The translations under genes and the position numbers were made by a program. This document shows, in pieces, positions 25,991 through 36,300 of a stretch of DNA of 64,000 nt (within the stretch, counting starts at the first letter, position 1; every line of letters starts with the position of its first letter). This stretch comes from Planctomycetaceae bacterium (lineage in GTDB: Bacteria; Planctomycetota; Planctomycetia; Planctomycetales; Planctomycetaceae): positions 62,001 to 126,000 of the forward strand of contig JANSXP010000004.1 in the NCBI GenBank assembly GCA_024742875.1, given 5' to 3'. Under the pieces are notes generated by a model, which did no database searches, had not been told where the DNA came from, and was given only the letters and a program-made list of their open reading frames with translations.

Positions 25991-27463
25991 ATGAAATCTG
26001 TTTTCGGACTGACGCTGCTAAGCAGCCTGGTGTTCGTACCGACGTGCCTGGCAGATGAGACAGGTCACAGCCAGCGACCGCCCAATCTGATCTTCGTACT
26101 CAGTGACGACATCGCCCAGGGCGACCTTGGCTGTTACGGGCAGCGGCTGATACAGACGCCCCGACTCGACCAGATGGCGGCCGAAGGCACCCGCTACCTG
26201 CAGGCTTACTGTGGCACCAGCGTCTGCGCGCCCAGCCGGTCTTCATTTTTCACGGGACTGCATACCGGGCACTGTCCGGTTCGCGGCAATTACGAAGTGC
26301 CACCCGAAGGTCAGCTGCCACTGCCCGATCAGACGGTCACCATTGCAGAAGTCGCCAAAGCCGCCGGCTATGCGACGGCCACCTTTGGCAAATGGGGCAT
26401 GGGATTTTTTGACAGCAGCGGCGCCCCGGCGAAGCAGGGCGTGGACCATTTTTTTGGCTACAACTGCCAGCGACATGCGCACAGCTACTTCCCCACGTAT
26501 CTGTACAGCGACGAGCAACCCTACATCCTGCCGGGCAACAACGGTCGTGATGTGGGGCAGACGTACGCTCAGCAGCTGATTCAGGATGACATGATCGGCT
26601 GGGTGCGGAAACAGGGCGACCAGCCCTTCTTCCTGTTTTACGCCATCACTTTGCCACACGGGCGTCACGAGATCGACGACTATGGGATTTACGAGGACCG
26701 ACCGTGGACCGACAAACAGAAGGCGTACGCCGCACAGGTCACCCGCGTCGATTCGGACATGGGACAGCTGGTCGACACACTCAAAGAACTGGGCATCGCA
26801 AAGCACACACTGATCATTTTCACCGGTGACAACGGTTCATCGTTCAGTCCGTCGTCAGAAATCGGCAAACGCTTTGACCAGGCGAGTAACGGCCTGCGAG
26901 GCTTCAAGCGAGGGATGTACGAAGGCGCCCTCCGTCAGGCGGCGCTGGCCTGGTGGCCAGGCACGGTGCCGGTTCGCGTGGACGATCAGCCCTGGGCGTT
27001 CTGGGATGTTCTGCCCACATTTGTGGAACTGTCCGGTGTGACACCGCCGAAGGGCTACGAAACAGACGGACATTCGCTGGTGAGTTATCTCAAAGGCGGA
27101 CCGGCCCCTGAGCGAGACTATTTTTACTGGGAACTGCATACGGGCAATCCCATTCAGGCGGCGCGTTTTGGAGACTGGAAGGCTGTTCGCAACGGAATCG
27201 ACCGTCCTGTTGAAATCTACAACCTCAAAAACGATGCTGCCGAATCTCAGGACCTGGCCGATCAACGGAACGACCTCGTGCAGCGGGCTGAAGAGATTTT
27301 TTCCGCAGCACATCGTCCCGATCCGAACTGGCCGCTGACCGGCCATGCGGCCGATCACAAGCGACTGGCCAAACAGGCCTGGGCCATCAAAAAAGAACGA
27401 GACAGGAAAGGCTGGATTCCGGAACACGCCAGGCCACTGTCTGATCTGCCTGCACGAAAATGA
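25991..27463 (+). CDS. Secreted arylsulfatase-type sulfatase
   Basis: A 490-residue sulfatase with signal peptide (about residues 1-21). It has the canonical Asp pair in '[16 protein letters not shown]', the modification motif C79-A-P-S-R, and '[10 protein letters not shown]', where Gly replaces the His seen in many relatives after Lys-Trp. The later metal/phosphate block is '[12 protein letters not shown]'. '[17 protein letters not shown]' is typical of the planctomycete arylsulfatase group. It follows the previous sulfatase by 42 bases. Its stop overlaps an ATG of the following frame, and the DUF1080 protein follows. The C terminus is charged. All three probably act together on a sulfated glycan, an inference from clustering. 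Confidence 0.92.
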   Translation: MKSVFGLTLLSSLVFVPTCLADETGHSQRPPNLIFVLSDDIAQGDLGCYGQRLIQTPRLDQMAAEGTRYLQAYCGTSVCAPSRSSFFTGLHTGHCPVRGNYEVPPEGQLPLPDQTVTIAEVAKAAGYATATFGKWGMGFFDSSGAPAKQGVDHFFGYNCQRHAHSYFPTYLYSDEQPYILPGNNGRDVGQTYAQQLIQDDMIGWVRKQGDQPFFLFYAITLPHGRHEIDDYGIYEDRPWTDKQKAYAAQVTRVDSDMGQLVDTLKELGIAKHTLIIFTGDNGSSFSPSSEIGKRFDQASNGLRGFKRGMYEGALRQAALAWWPGTVPVRVDDQPWAFWDVLPTFVELSGVTPPKGYETDGHSLVSYLKGGPAPERDYFYWELHTGNPIQAARFGDWKAVRNGIDRPVEIYNLKNDAAESQDLADQRNDLVQRAEEIFSAAHRPDPNWPLTGHAADHKRLAKQAWAIKKERDRKGWIPEHARPLSDLPARK

Positions 27464-27558
27464 TGAAACGTCGCCAGTCCCCCGCGTTTGTCATCGGGCT
27501 CGGCGACTGGATGCGTATCACAGACTCACCTTTTTCCCACCCCCTCAGCCAAATCATC

Positions 27559-28311
27559 ATGCAAAAAAACAAGACACTCACGCTCCTGCTGATCCTCACA
27601 TTCACTGCCCCCGCGGTGAACGCCGGTGAAGTCGACAAGGCGCAGGCCCGGTGGTACGAAAAATACCGCAAGCAGGACAACGCGCCGCAGCCAGCCGATA
27701 TGCTGCTGAACACCGACAAAGAACCCAACGTCACTGACGGGTTCACGCCGTTGTACAACGGCAAAGATCTGTCCGGCTGGACGCCCAAAGGCGGCACCTG
27801 CAAATTTGAAGCACAGGGCGAACTTCTCGTGGGCACCTGCGTCCCGGGTTCGAACAGCACCTATCTGAGCACCGATAAAGTCGACTACCGCAACTTTGTC
27901 TTCAGCTGCGACATGAAGTGGGAAGTCGACGGCAACTCGGGCGTGATGTTTCGCGCCCAGACAAAGCCTGGCAAAAAAGGGGAAGTCGTCTTCGGCCCCC
28001 AGGCGGAAATGGAAGGCATCACGGGTGATCGCTATTGGTCCGGCGGCATCTACGGGCAAAGCTGTGGCGGGTATTTTTATCCGGTTTGGCTGAAAGAGCA
28101 CGCGGACGCCCGTCAAGCGCTCGATCGGGAGGGCTGGAATCGCCTGACCATCGAAGCCAAAGGCGATGTGGTCAAGACATGGATCAACGGTATACCGGTC
28201 GCTCACTGGGTCGACGACGGCACTTACAGCAAAGGTTTCTTTGGCCTTCAGATCCACAAAGGAACCAAAGGCAAAGTGCTGTGGAAAAACATCCGTGTGA
28301 AGGAGCTGTAA
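27559..28311 (+). CDS. DUF1080 (3-keto-disaccharide hydrolase-type) exported protein
   Basis: A 250-residue exported protein with a signal peptide ('LTLLLILTFTAPAVNAGE'). After a short helical linker, residues 55-250 form a DUF1080 concanavalin-like beta-sandwich: 'GFTPLYNGKDLSGWTPKGG', 'FVFSCDMKWEVDGNSGVMFR', 'GGIYGQSCGGYF', 'WNRLTIEAKGDVVKTWINGI' and 'GFFGLQIHKGTKGKVLWKNI'. Members are glycan-active or glycan-binding proteins; some are 3-keto-glycoside hydrolases. The frame is open from 27460, overlapping the preceding stop, but the ATG at 27559 starts right at the signal peptide. Two hairpin terminators follow (28358 and 28541). It is most likely the last gene of the sulfatase transcript. 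Confidence 0.9.
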   Translation: MQKNKTLTLLLILTFTAPAVNAGEVDKAQARWYEKYRKQDNAPQPADMLLNTDKEPNVTDGFTPLYNGKDLSGWTPKGGTCKFEAQGELLVGTCVPGSNSTYLSTDKVDYRNFVFSCDMKWEVDGNSGVMFRAQTKPGKKGEVVFGPQAEMEGITGDRYWSGGIYGQSCGGYFYPVWLKEHADARQALDREGWNRLTIEAKGDVVKTWINGIPVAHWVDDGTYSKGFFGLQIHKGTKGKVLWKNIRVKEL

Positions 28312-28357
28312 GACGCTTTGAGAACGCACGCTTTGTGCACACACGCTTTGCTTCAGG

Positions 28358-28384
28358 AATGCCGACGTGGGTCGGCATTTTCTT
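28358..28384 (+). terminator. Intrinsic terminator after the DUF1080 gene
   Basis: AATGCCGAC at 28358-28366 pairs perfectly with GTCGGCATT at 28371-28379 around a 4-base loop, and a T-rich run (TTTTCTT) follows. Its position, 47 bases after the DUF1080 stop, fits transcription end for the 24449-28311 genes. Confidence 0.8.
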
Positions 28385-28434
28385 GCACCTTCCGTCCACC
28401 AACAGATCACGTCAGCGCGGCCGATCGCTCATTG

Positions 28435-30180
28435 CTACTGTGGCTGCCTGCCTGTCGGGCGGCTGCCCTGCTTGCGGACCGCTGGCTTGCATTGCGGGCC
28501 CCCATTTTTGGGGGCCGCATTTTTTGGGGCCGCATTTTTTGGGGCCGCATTTTTTGCGGCCCCTTTTTTCTTTCCCGCAGGCTTCGGATACACGCCGGCA
28601 CGCAGTGACCACGCGTGCCAGGCGGCCGCCAGTCGCTGCACCACATCCGGGTGCTGACCGCTCAGGTCGTGGGTTTCCGTGCGATCCGCCCGCATGTCGT
28701 ACAGTTCCCATTTGTCGGCCACCACGCCACGAGCGGCCGCGACGCCGCGCCCCACCAGCTTCCAGTCACCCTCCCGCACAAACGCATTGTTTTCGTGTTC
28801 GATAAACAGTGGGCCGCTGCGCTGCAGAGATTTCGAGGTAAACGCAGGACGCAGCGAAATGCCGTCCAGAGGCGGAATCTCATGCGACCGAAACCGCTCT
28901 GGATAGCTGGCTCCCGCCACATCAATCAGCGTGGGCATCACATCAATCAGCTGGGCCGGTTCGCGATACCAGTCCGCCTGCGGCGAAATACCGGCCGGCC
29001 AGTGCATAAAGAAGGGCGTTGCCGTGCCGCCTTCATGCGCGTAATGCTTGTACAGTCGAAACGGCGTCGCGCTGGCATTGGCCCAGGCTTCGCCATAACT
29101 GTTGGCGGATGCCAGATTGCGGCGTTCGACGTTTTGAAATTCGCCCCGTCCCAGCAGCCCGCCTTCGGCACAGGCTCCGTTATCCGACAAAAACATGATC
29201 AGCGTGTTGTCAAATAAATGGCGAGACTTCAGAAACTCGACGAGTCGCCCCATGTTCTGATCCACACGGTCCACCATCGCCGCATAGATGGCCATCTTCA
29301 GGTCCATCTCGTCCTGCTGCTGCCTGGTCAGCGAATTCCACTTGGGGATATTCGGTGTGGGCGGCGAAAGCTCCCACTCGGCTTTGATCAGACCCAGTTC
29401 CTTCTGACGTTCGAATCGCTGCTTTCGCAGGGCCTGCCAGCCAGCTCGATATCGTCCGCGATAGCGGGCAATGTCATCTTCAAACGCCTGCAGCGGCCAA
29501 TGGGGCGCGGTGAAGGCCAGGTACAGAAAAAACGGATCACCGGAGTGCTCTCGTCCGTGATCGTCCACAAACTGCATGGCGTAATCCGTGAAGGCATCGG
29601 TTGTGTAAAAGGCCTCTTCCGTTGTGCTTTCAGGCACGTCTATGGGAGTGTTGCCGAGCGTCATTCCCCGCGGATGTTCCGGAAAGAAGAATCGCGTAGC
29701 GCCCGGCAGCGAACCGAAGAAACGATCGTACCCCCGCTGCCGCGGCCACAGTGTCTCGTCGTGCATACCGAGGTGCCACTTGCCGGCCATGAGTGTGCGA
29801 TACCCGGCCGGACGCAACACCTCGGCAATGGTCACACACTGATCGTTCAGAAAACCCTGATAGCAGGCGGGGCCCGGCTTTGGCCCCCTGCCAGGCGCCG
29901 AAGTCATATGCCCGATGCCAGTCTGGTGCGGATGCAGACCAGTCATCAGGGTGGCGCGTGTCGGACAGCAGCGTCCACTGTTATAGAACTGGCTGAACCG
30001 CACTCCGTCGGCAGCCAGAGCATCGATATTTGGCGTTTGAATCTCACCGCCCCAGGCCCCCAGATCGGAAAAGCCCATATCGTCGACCATCACAAGAATG
30101 ATGTTGGGGCGTTCCGCCGCATGCAGAATCGCCCCCCACCACAGTAACCACAGACACACAACGGTTCTCATTCTGATCAT
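28435..30180 (-). CDS. Secreted arylsulfatase with repeat-built basic tail
   Basis: A 581-residue sulfatase of the type 4 arylsulfatase group. A signal peptide covers about residues 1-22. It shows the canonical Asp pair in 'ILVMVDDMGFSDLGAWG', the modification motif C71-C-P-T-R in 'NSGRCCPTRATLMTG', 'LMAGKWHLGMHDET' with the Lys/His pair and 'LIMFLSDNGACAEGG'. The last 45 residues are not part of the enzyme: they consist of tandem N-A-A-P-K units plus other Lys/Gly/Pro/Arg-rich sequence, encoded by a 15-bp DNA repeat (28511-28555). The same DNA forms a terminator on the opposite strand. It lies downstream of the XylR-like regulator in the same orientation, 163 bases after it, so it may be under that regulator's control. 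Confidence 0.92.
   Translation of the reverse strand: MIRMRTVVCLWLLWWGAILHAAERPNIILVMVDDMGFSDLGAWGGEIQTPNIDALAADGVRFSQFYNSGRCCPTRATLMTGLHPHQTGIGHMTSAPGRGPKPGPACYQGFLNDQCVTIAEVLRPAGYRTLMAGKWHLGMHDETLWPRQRGYDRFFGSLPGATRFFFPEHPRGMTLGNTPIDVPESTTEEAFYTTDAFTDYAMQFVDDHGREHSGDPFFLYLAFTAPHWPLQAFEDDIARYRGRYRAGWQALRKQRFERQKELGLIKAEWELSPPTPNIPKWNSLTRQQQDEMDLKMAIYAAMVDRVDQNMGRLVEFLKSRHLFDNTLIMFLSDNGACAEGGLLGRGEFQNVERRNLASANSYGEAWANASATPFRLYKHYAHEGGTATPFFMHWPAGISPQADWYREPAQLIDVMPTLIDVAGASYPERFRSHEIPPLDGISLRPAFTSKSLQRSGPLFIEHENNAFVREGDWKLVGRGVAAARGVVADKWELYDMRADRTETHDLSGQHPDVVQRLAAAWHAWSLRAGVYPKPAGKKKGAAKNAAPKNAAPKNAAPKNGGPQCKPAVRKQGSRPTGRQPQ
28511..28555. repeat. 15-bp tandem repeat inside the arylsulfatase tail
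   Basis: Three perfect copies of GGGGCCGCATTTTTT at 28511-28525, 28526-28540 and 28541-28555 (plus strand). In the minus-strand gene they encode the N-A-A-P-K repeats of the arylsulfatase C terminus. The unit length is a multiple of three, so copy-number change would keep the frame. Confidence 0.92.
28541..28569 (+). terminator. Intrinsic terminator embedded in the convergent sulfatase gene
   Basis: On the plus strand GGGGCCGC (28541-28548) pairs perfectly with GCGGCCCC (28556-28563) around ATTTTTT, and TTTTTT follows directly. This has the form of a near-ideal intrinsic terminator for plus-strand transcripts, and would back up the hairpin at 28358. It lies entirely inside the coding sequence of the minus-strand arylsulfatase. 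Confidence 0.75.
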
Positions 30181-30343
30181 CCTGCTGCCGGTTTCAGAGT
30201 CGCCAGCCTAAACGGTATCCTTAATGAGATATATTGCCACGCGAATGTTTGCAGGAATTCGACGTTTTGACGCCATTTTTTTTTGATTGAATGCGATGTT
30301 GCTGAGCGTGTCCACACTTCACGTACGGAATTCCCCAGGATAT

Positions 30344-31525
30344 TTATCCACGTCCGGAGCTGGACTTTTCTGCGGCTCCGGACGTACGTCGGAATCGGCC
30401 CGGCGGACATCCCACCGCCTTCCTGAAGGCAACCGATAAGTACTCGTCATGCTGGTAGCCGGTCCGTGCGGCAATTTCTGACAGTGTCAGATCAGTTTCC
30501 AGCAGCAGTTGTTTGACGCGGCCAATCCGCAGACGATTGATCTCCTCGTGCGGCGTGCGACCGATCGAACGGCGAAACCGCTTCTCCAGCACACGACGGG
30601 TCAGGGGCACCACACGCAGCACGTCGGCCACGTTGATCCCCTGCCACGCATGCTCGCGAATGAATCTCAGCGCGGCGGCGATATCCGGATCTTCAATTGC
30701 CAGTGTTTCCGTTGACTGACGTGTGGCGACACCAATGGGCTTGAGCAGTGTGGCCTGGCCACCAATTTCTTCACCGTCCATTTGCCGCTGCAACAGCGAA
30801 GCGGCAAGGTAGCCTGTGCGATGAGTGTTGCAGATGACGCTCGTCAGGGGAGGCTCTGCCAGTTCACACAGCAGTTCATCGTTATCGACCCCGATGACGG
30901 CCATTTCCTCGGGAACTCCGATGTCCTGTTCACGGCAAATATCCAACAGCTGCTGCGCCCGGATGTCGTAGCAGGCGATCACGCCAATGGGCGGCGGCAG
31001 CCGTTTCAGCCAGCGTTTCAGACCGGCGCGGACGCGAGGCCAGGAGTAGCCTGGCGACGATCTGGCCGCCGTTTCATGCACAAAGCTGCGGGCGCCGCGC
31101 TGTCTGACAATCTCCGTGAAGTACGTCTGCCGCCAGACCGACCAGTTGAAACCGGCATCACCACAGAAGGCCAGACTTTGAAATCCCCGATCCAGCAGGT
31201 GTTCCACGGCAAGTTCCACAACGCTGCGATCATCGGTTTCCACCCACGGAACATTCTTCAGATAGCGACCGGCACTGACGTCGACCACTGGGCAGCCCAC
31301 ACGTGTGATCGCCCTGGCGATTTCCGGCGTTTCGATGCGTGCGATGATTCCGTCCCCCTTCCATCCCCTGAGCCATTGCGGCGGATCGGCGCCGCGTCCC
31401 TGCTCCTGGACGACAATGGACCAGGGCTCATGGTGTCGGACGAATTCGACAATCCCCCGGGTAACTCCCCGCGCATAAGCGTTGGACGTCTCAATCAGCA
31501 AAGCAACTCGGCGACGCTTCTTCAT
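30344..31525 (-). CDS. XylR-like transcriptional regulator (LacI-type sensor, AraC-type DNA binding)
   Basis: A 393-residue hybrid regulator. The N-terminal two-thirds is a periplasmic-binding/LacI-type sugar-sensor domain ('KRRRVALLIETSNAYARGVT', 'RGIVEFVRHHEPWSIVV', 'GVIACYDIRAQQLLDICRE', 'VIGVDNDELLCELAEPPLTS'). The C-terminal 100 residues are an AraC-type double helix-turn-helix ('INVADVLRVVPLTRRVLEKR', 'TLSEIAARTGYQHDEYLSVA'). This is the xylose-regulator architecture common in planctomycetes. The ATG at 31525 is chosen; an upstream GTG at 31630 adds 35 non-homologous residues. It is divergent from the Gfo/Idh/MocA gene, with a repeat pair between them, and upstream of the arylsulfatase. 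It probably senses a sugar; which one is unknown. Confidence 0.92.
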   Translation of the reverse strand: MKKRRRVALLIETSNAYARGVTRGIVEFVRHHEPWSIVVQEQGRGADPPQWLRGWKGDGIIARIETPEIARAITRVGCPVVDVSAGRYLKNVPWVETDDRSVVELAVEHLLDRGFQSLAFCGDAGFNWSVWRQTYFTEIVRQRGARSFVHETAARSSPGYSWPRVRAGLKRWLKRLPPPIGVIACYDIRAQQLLDICREQDIGVPEEMAVIGVDNDELLCELAEPPLTSVICNTHRTGYLAASLLQRQMDGEEIGGQATLLKPIGVATRQSTETLAIEDPDIAAALRFIREHAWQGINVADVLRVVPLTRRVLEKRFRRSIGRTPHEEINRLRIGRVKQLLLETDLTLSEIAARTGYQHDEYLSVAFRKAVGCPPGRFRRTSGAAEKSSSGRG

Positions 31526-31598
31526 GGACCAATTCCTCAACAGAACCACGAACCCGCAAAAGAGTATAGATGGCCCATCTCTCTTTTTTGCCGTAAAA

Positions 31599-31615
31599 CG
31601 TGCACAAATCGTGCA
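31599..31615. promoter_or_regulatory. Candidate operator in the divergent regulator/oxidoreductase region
   Basis: CGTGCA occurs twice 11 bp apart (31599-31604 and 31610-31615). The same sequence contains a perfect inverted pair, TGCAC and GTGCA with a 5-base spacer. AraC-type domains often bind direct repeats one helical turn apart. It lies 74 bases upstream of the regulator start and about 150 bases before the oxidoreductase. This is a by-eye candidate. Confidence 0.4.
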
Positions 31616-31766
31616 GTGACGCAAATTCACAGCCGGTAAAATATCTCAAATTATTAAACCAACAAACACATGGCGGATCGCCTGGGGCCGCGCAATACTC
31701 ATGAGGTCTAGGACCACAACCGTGGCCTTCAAATTGCCGGCAAACCATTCAGCGGGAGAACACAGC

Positions 31767-32885
31767 GTGAGCAACTCAGTCAACGGGGCGATGATCGGCC
31801 TTGGTTTTGGGGCCGAGTTCATCCCCATCTACGCCGCCCATCCCAATGCCGCCATCACGGCGATCTGCCGAAGGAACGAAGCGGAACTGAATAAGACGGG
31901 CGATCAGTTCGGAATCGAGAAACGCTACACCGATTATGAACAGGTGCTGGCAGATCCCACGATCGACTTTGTGCACATCAACAGCCCGATCCCGGATCAC
32001 GCGTGGATGTCCCTGAGAGCACTGGAGGCCGGTAAGCACGTGATGTGTACGGTGCCTATGGCCACCACCATCGAGGAATGCCGGCAGATTGTGGAAAAGG
32101 TCAGGGAGACGGGACTCAAATACATGATGGCGGAGACCGTGGTCTACAGCCGCGAGTTTCTGTACATCAAAGACCTCTACGAAAAAGGCGAACTGGGAAG
32201 AATCCAGCACCTCGCCGCCTCCCACCCACAGGACATGGATGGCTGGCCCAGCTACTGGGAAGAGATGATCCCCATGCACTATGCCACGCATGTGGTGAGC
32301 CCGTGCCTGGGCCTGATGAACTCCCTGGCGGAGCAGGTCAGCTGTTTTGGCTCGGGCACAGTCCGTGACGACATCGCACAAAAATCGGGCAATAAGTACG
32401 CCGTCGAAAGCTGCCACATCAAGCTGAAAGACAGCGACGTCACGGCCCACATCTGGCGATTTCTGTACGACGTCGCGCGACAGTACCGAGAGAGCTTTGA
32501 TGTGTATGGCACCAAAAAGAGCTTCGAGTGGACGCTGATCGAGAACGAACCGCACGTCATCCATACAGCCAAGAAGCCAGAGCCGGAGATCCCTGAGAAG
32601 ATCGAGATTCCTGACTTCGCTCACCTGCTGCCAGAGCCGATTCAGAAGTTCACTCTGCCGGCAGAAATTCACGACGCCGAACACCTGTCGTTCGTGCAGG
32701 GCGGAGGGCACGGTGGATCACACCCGCACCTTGTTCACGACTTTGTCTCGGCGCTGCTCGAGGATCGCGACCCATGGCCCAATGCAGTGACGTCCGCCAA
32801 CTGGACGTGCGTGGGCATCTGTGCCCATGAGTCGACCCAGAAGGGTGGCGAAATCGTCAAGCTGCCAGAGTTCACTCTGGGATAA
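31767..32885 (+). CDS. Gfo/Idh/MocA-family oxidoreductase
   Basis: A 372-residue NAD(P)-dependent oxidoreductase of the glucose-fructose/inositol dehydrogenase family. The Rossmann start is 'GAMIGLGFGAEFIPIYAAHP', followed by 'ITAICRRNEAELNKTG' and 'DFVHINSPIPDHAWMSLRAL'. The family's catalytic-type block, usually E-K-P, here reads 'GKHVMCTVPMATTIEEC', so the typical Lys is absent, as in some subgroups. The C-terminal alpha/beta domain carries 'MHYATHVVSPCLGLM' and 'GGGHGGSHPHLVHDFVSALL', the latter usual in sugar-acting planctomycete members. The GTG at 31767 is preferred because GGGAG precedes it; the frame extends to 31701. It is divergent from the XylR-like regulator. The substrate is probably a sugar or sugar acid. 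Confidence 0.9.
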   Translation: MSNSVNGAMIGLGFGAEFIPIYAAHPNAAITAICRRNEAELNKTGDQFGIEKRYTDYEQVLADPTIDFVHINSPIPDHAWMSLRALEAGKHVMCTVPMATTIEECRQIVEKVRETGLKYMMAETVVYSREFLYIKDLYEKGELGRIQHLAASHPQDMDGWPSYWEEMIPMHYATHVVSPCLGLMNSLAEQVSCFGSGTVRDDIAQKSGNKYAVESCHIKLKDSDVTAHIWRFLYDVARQYRESFDVYGTKKSFEWTLIENEPHVIHTAKKPEPEIPEKIEIPDFAHLLPEPIQKFTLPAEIHDAEHLSFVQGGGHGGSHPHLVHDFVSALLEDRDPWPNAVTSANWTCVGICAHESTQKGGEIVKLPEFTLG

Positions 32886-33318
32886 CCCCCTGTGAACGAC
32901 GGGGCTCTGTCGCGGTCCACGTGGTGGCGGTGCGCCGTGTTTTTGCGGCGCGTCACCACCGGACCAGCGTCACCACCGGACCAGCGTCACCACCGGACCA
33001 GCGTCACCATGGCGGCAGCGTCACGAAAGCCATCATCGTGCTTTCAGAGCAGCAGCAGCAGTGGATGGGTGAGACTGACATCTGCTGATCTGCCGGGGCA
33101 TGGCAGGGGCGCTGGCATCACCAATCTCTGACAACACGGATCTCGCGAGTCTCTGCCCGACAAAACTCCCCGGTCGAGGCGGGACCCTGATCGGCGTTCA
33201 CCATTGTCATGACGCAACCTTACCGCACCATACACCACACACGCGTGACGCCTGCACAGCAAACGTGTGAACCGAATCCAACCTGGGCCGCCGCATTCCT
33301 CAACAAAGCACCTACGAT
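32886..33318. other. Intergenic, 433 bases, holds a short tandem repeat
   Basis: No gene is supported here; small frames lack recognisable products. The only structure I see is the 17-bp tandem repeat at 32951-33018. The promoter of the large ThuA/propeller/cytochrome gene should lie toward the right end. Confidence 0.5.
32951..33018. repeat. 17-bp tandem repeat, three perfect copies and one diverged
   Basis: CGTCACCACCGGACCAG is repeated at 32951-32967, 32968-32984 and 32985-33001, with a diverged fourth copy at 33002-33018 (CGTCACCATGGCGGCAG). There are no spacers. Seventeen is not a multiple of three, so this is not protein-coding repetition. Confidence 0.9.
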
Positions 33319-36300
33319 ATGCGACTGAACCGCCACTTCTCCCTCCTCCCCATCATTCCTGTTTTCGGATTGCTCACCTGCCTGTCGCTGCCGTCAGCAC
33401 ACGCGGAAGAGCCAAGACTGCTATTCCTCGGAGACAATGGTCCGCACCACCCCGAAGCACGTTTCCAGCAGCTGGCGGCAGCACTGGAGCCGCGAGGGAT
33501 CAAACTGCAATACACGGACCGAATGGAGGATCTGACCAACGGCCTCGAAGATTTTGACGGCCTGCTGCTCTACGCCAATATTGGCCGCATCAGTGACGAG
33601 CAGGCAGACGCGGTTCTACGATTTGTCCGCAGCGGAAAAGGGTTTATCCCCGTGCACTGCGCCACATACTGTTGGCGCAACAACGACGACATGGTGGCCC
33701 TGATGGGGGGGCAATTTCAGCGGCACGGTCGCCGCGTGTTTTCGACTCAGGCGGCTGTGCCCGATCACCCGATCATGGCCGGTTACACGAGCTTCTCCAG
33801 CTGGGATGAAACTTACGTTCACCACAAGCACAACGAGAAAAATCGGACGGTACTGGAGTACCGCTATGAAGGCACGCAGGCTGAAGGTCACCGTCGCGAA
33901 CCGTGGACGTGGATTCGCACAGAGGGGCAAGGGCGTGTGTTCTATACGGCGTGGGGACACGACGAGCGAACTTTTGGACAGCCGGGATTCCACAATCTCA
34001 TGGAACGCGGCATTCGCTGGGCGGTCGGAGGGGACCCGTCGGTCGTGCCCGAGTTCGCAGGTGATCCTGCCCACTTTCCTATTCCACAGATGACGGCCGT
34101 CGATCCGACACTACCTGAATTTGAGTACGTGGATGTCGGGCCAAAGATCCCCAACTATCGCCGAAAACAGCAGGGCGGCCGGCAGGGGGAACCGATGACC
34201 ATGATGCAAAAACCGCTGCCCGCTGCAGAATCCGTCCGCCACTTTGTCACCCCCGAAGGCCTCGCTGTACGGCTGTACGCTGACGAAACCGAATTTCAGG
34301 CCAAGCCCATCGCCATGAACTGGGACGAACGAGGTCGGCTGTGGGTGTGCGAAACAGTCGACTATCCCAACGAGCTGGGCACGGGCCGAGATCGCATTCG
34401 CATCTGTGAAGACACAGACGGAGATCATGTGGCGGACCGCTTTACGGTGTTTGCGGATGGCCTGAGCATTCCCACGGCCATCATGATCTTCCGCGGGGGT
34501 GCGGTGGTGCAGAATGGGACAGAGACGATCTACCTCAAAGACACGGATGGAGATGATCGCGCTGACCAGCAGACCACGTTGATCAGTAACTGGACTCTTG
34601 GCGACACTCACGGGGGCGTGAGCAACTTCCGCTATGGGATGGACAACTGGGTCTGGGCCATGCAAGGCTACAACAACAGCACGCCCCACATTGAGGGTGA
34701 GGCGCAGCAGTCATTCCGTATGGGTTTCTGGCGATTTCGCCTCAGTCAATCAGATCCTCCCAAGGTGACGGATCTGGAATTCATCCGCTCCACGAATAAC
34801 AACACGTGGGGACTGGGGATCAGTGAAGAAGGCCTGATCTTCGGATCCACGGCCAACCACAATCCCAGCACGTTTGTCCCCATTCCCAACCGATACTACG
34901 AACGCGTGAAGGGCTGGGCGCCTTCGACGCTGGGTTCGATCGCCGACACTCATCTGTTCCAACCCATCACGGAAAACGTCCGCCAGGTCGATCAGTTTGG
35001 TGGCTACACGGCAGGAGCCGGCCACGCACTGTACACGGCCCGTACGTTTCCGCCGCAATACTGGAACAGCACAGCGTTTGTCTGTGGCCCCACGGGACAT
35101 CTCGTCGGCACATTTGCCTTGCGACCGCTGGGGGCCAATTACTCCAGCACGAGCCCAGCCAACCTGCTGGCCAGTGATGACGAATGGAGCGCCCCCATCA
35201 TGGCAGAGGTCGGTCCTGATGGTGCCGTGTGGGTGATCGACTGGTACAACTACATCGTGCAGCACAATCCCACACCTCACGGTTTCAAAACGGGCAAGGG
35301 GCATGCTTACGAGAGCGATCTGCGTGATAAAAAGCACGGTCGCATCTATCGTGTTGTCCCCACAGACAGCATGTCGAGAGGCATCCAGCCCCACGCGGAC
35401 GACATTGTCCATACGGTCTCCGATCTGTCGCAGGCCAGCAACGAGGAACTGGTCAACACGCTGCAGCACCCTTCCATGTCATGGCGCCTGCAGGCGCAAC
35501 GCCTGCTGGTGGAACGCAACGCCCGCGATGTGTTTGAATCGCTGTCAACGCTGGCCGCATCTCAGGAAATGGACGAAGTCGGGCTCAATGTTGGTGCCAT
35601 CCATGCACTGCACACCCTCGCCGCGCTGGGCGATCTGAACCTTGACCGCAGTCTCAAGCGGGCCTCCGTCTCACTCTCCACGCTCAACGCTGCGCTGCAG
35701 CATCCCTCCGCGGGCGTGCGTCGCAATGCGATTGCTGTCTTGCCACACAACGAACAGGGGCGAGCTGCGCTGCTGGCAAATCCACACGTAATGACCGACG
35801 CCCATCCCCAGGTGCGACTACAGGCCATGTTGACGATGGCAGACCTGCCCACCGGAGGAGGGTTGGGGACTCTGACTTTCGATTTCGCTCAGGAGACCCA
35901 CGGCGATCCCATCATCTATGACGCACTCACGGCTGCGGCCGCCGCACACTCTTTCGAATATGTAAAGCGACTCTCTGACGTGCTGCACAGCGGTGGGCAG
36001 GTGTCGGCTCACAACGCTCAAATTGCACGACGCGTTGCGGAGAACCTCGGTCGTTCCCGACCGAGCCAGATCGAAGTCCAGAAACTGCTGGCCGCCGTGC
36101 GGGGTGGCACCGCCGCAGAACTGCTGCTGGATGGTCTGATTGCGGGGCTGCCAGCGGCAGAATCCCGCGAATCATCGCCGGCACTGGAGAGAACGTTGAT
36201 ACAGTTGCTGCAGAATGCTCCCGCGGCATCCCGCAGCAAAGTCGCGCGGCTGGCCACACTGCTGGGCACCAACGCCCTGGAAGCTCATCTGGGAGATCTG

